Shown in pieces: positions 4,509 to 5,137 of a stretch of DNA of 5,137 bases; position 1 is the stretch's first letter, and the number at the start of each line of letters is the position of its first letter. The position numbers and the translations under genes are program-made. Source of the DNA: a bacterium (GTDB lineage Bacteria > Patescibacteriota > Minisyncoccia > Phycocordibacterales > VMEP01); contig JAUYLU010000058.1 in NCBI GenBank assembly GCA_030699625.1, positions 1-5,137 of the forward strand, given 5' to 3'. The notes below the pieces were generated by a model that searched no databases, was not told the origin of the DNA, and saw nothing but the letters and a program-made list of their open reading frames with translations.

Positions 4509-5137
4509 ATGCAACCGCGCCAAAGTCTTTTGGGGCTCAACGAGGCCCAAAAAAAGGCCGTGCTCCATGCCGAGGGGCCGCTCCTCATCGTGGCCGGGGC
4601 CGGGGCGGGGAAGACGAAGACCCTCGTCCACCGCATCCTCGGGCTCATCGAGGCGGGCGTCGTTCCCGCAGACATCCTCGCCATCACGTTCACCAACAAG
4701 GCGGCCGAGGAGATGCGGGCGAGGGTCATGGGGGCGCTCGAGCGTCGGCCGGGGGGAGTGGCCCCGCTCCCGCGCGGGGAAACGCCCATGGTCAAGACCT
4801 TCCATTCGCTCGGCGTCTTCATATTGAAGGAGGAGGCGAAGGCGGCGGGGCTCCCGCGGCACTTTGGAATTGTCGACGAGAGCGAGGCGGTCGCGCTCAT
4901 CAAAGAGGCAATCGTGGAGCAGAACCTCGACCCCAAGCAGTTCGAGCCGCGGCGGCTGAAAAATCTCGTCTCCCGCGAGAAAGGCGACTTCGTGACGCTT
5001 GAGGCCTTTGGGGCGAAGGCCGAGGGCTACTTCCCGAAAATCCTCGCGAACGTCTGGCGTCGCTACGAGGAGAAGCTCCGCGAGGCGCACGCCCTCGACT
5101 TCGACGACCTCATCTTGAAAACGGTGACGCTCCTCTC
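4509..5137 (+). CDS. uvrD: UvrD/PcrA-type DNA helicase, 5' part only
   Basis: The first 209 codons of a superfamily 1A helicase are present, and the gene is cut by the window edge; the family usually has about 650-750 residues. Motifs seen in order are the Q-motif region LNEAQKKAV (10-18), Walker A AGAGAGKT (29-36), motif Ia ITFTNKAAEEMRARV (59-73), motif Ib TFHSLG (97-102) and the conserved ALDFDDLIL (195-203). Walker B and later motifs lie beyond the edge. These enzymes are 3'-to-5' DNA translocases acting in nucleotide-excision and mismatch repair, in clearing recombinase from DNA, or in plasmid replication. UvrD, PcrA and Rep cannot be told apart from this part. ATG 4509 is chosen because it lies just before the Q motif and just after a good -10 element. 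The gene diverges from the LysM/M23 gene and probably has its own promoter. Confidence 0.95.
   Translation, partial: MQPRQSLLGLNEAQKKAVLHAEGPLLIVAGAGAGKTKTLVHRILGLIEAGVVPADILAITFTNKAAEEMRARVMGALERRPGGVAPLPRGETPMVKTFHSLGVFILKEEAKAAGLPRHFGIVDESEAVALIKEAIVEQNLDPKQFEPRRLKNLVSREKGDFVTLEAFGAKAEGYFPKILANVWRRYEEKLREAHALDFDDLILKTVTLL

Noticed and set aside
4368..5090. 240-codon open frame opposite the helicase gene
   Set aside because: The plus strand carries clear UvrD/PcrA motifs, so this is an antisense shadow.

Overview
The window looks like an ordinary stretch of chromosome from a GC-rich member of the Patescibacteria/CPR, most likely Parcubacteria. This is an inference from four things: the gene styles, the lack of clear Shine-Dalgarno sites, very short spacers between promoter and start codon, and genes closed by TGA, TAA and TAG (so the standard code). 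I see no mobile element, CRISPR array, tRNA or rRNA. Base composition is about 60% G+C by eye, and codon third positions are strongly G/C in every real gene. The spacers, especially 4138-4508, are richer in A+T.

Layout. Bases 1-49 hold the probable tail of an unidentified upstream gene and a short A+T-rich leader. A 311-residue single-pass membrane protein of unknown function follows (50-985). A 157-base spacer then carries a hairpin and a good extended -10 promoter. It leads into a two-gene unit: a small TraR/DksA-like protein (1143-1508), whose TAA overlaps the ATG of a full-length YifB/ComM-type AAA+ ATPase (1508-3043). A symmetric hairpin with A and T tracts (3070-3092) lies between this unit and the convergent gene (3133-4137, minus strand), which encodes a secreted protein with two LysM domains and an M23 peptidase domain. 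After a 371-base divergent spacer with several small repeats and hairpins, the first 209 codons of a UvrD/PcrA-type helicase run off the right edge (4509-5137).

How the genes may work together. YifB/ComM and UvrD/PcrA both act on DNA (branch migration, and unwinding for repair). The DksA-like protein is probably a regulator that binds RNA polymerase, translated together with YifB. The LysM/M23 protein acts on peptidoglycan. Nothing here forms an obvious new multi-gene system. The points most worth a second look are: probable leaderless start sites at two genes; the altered metal-ligand positions in the DksA-like protein and the M23 peptidase; the unknown membrane protein; and the structured spacer between the peptidase and helicase genes.
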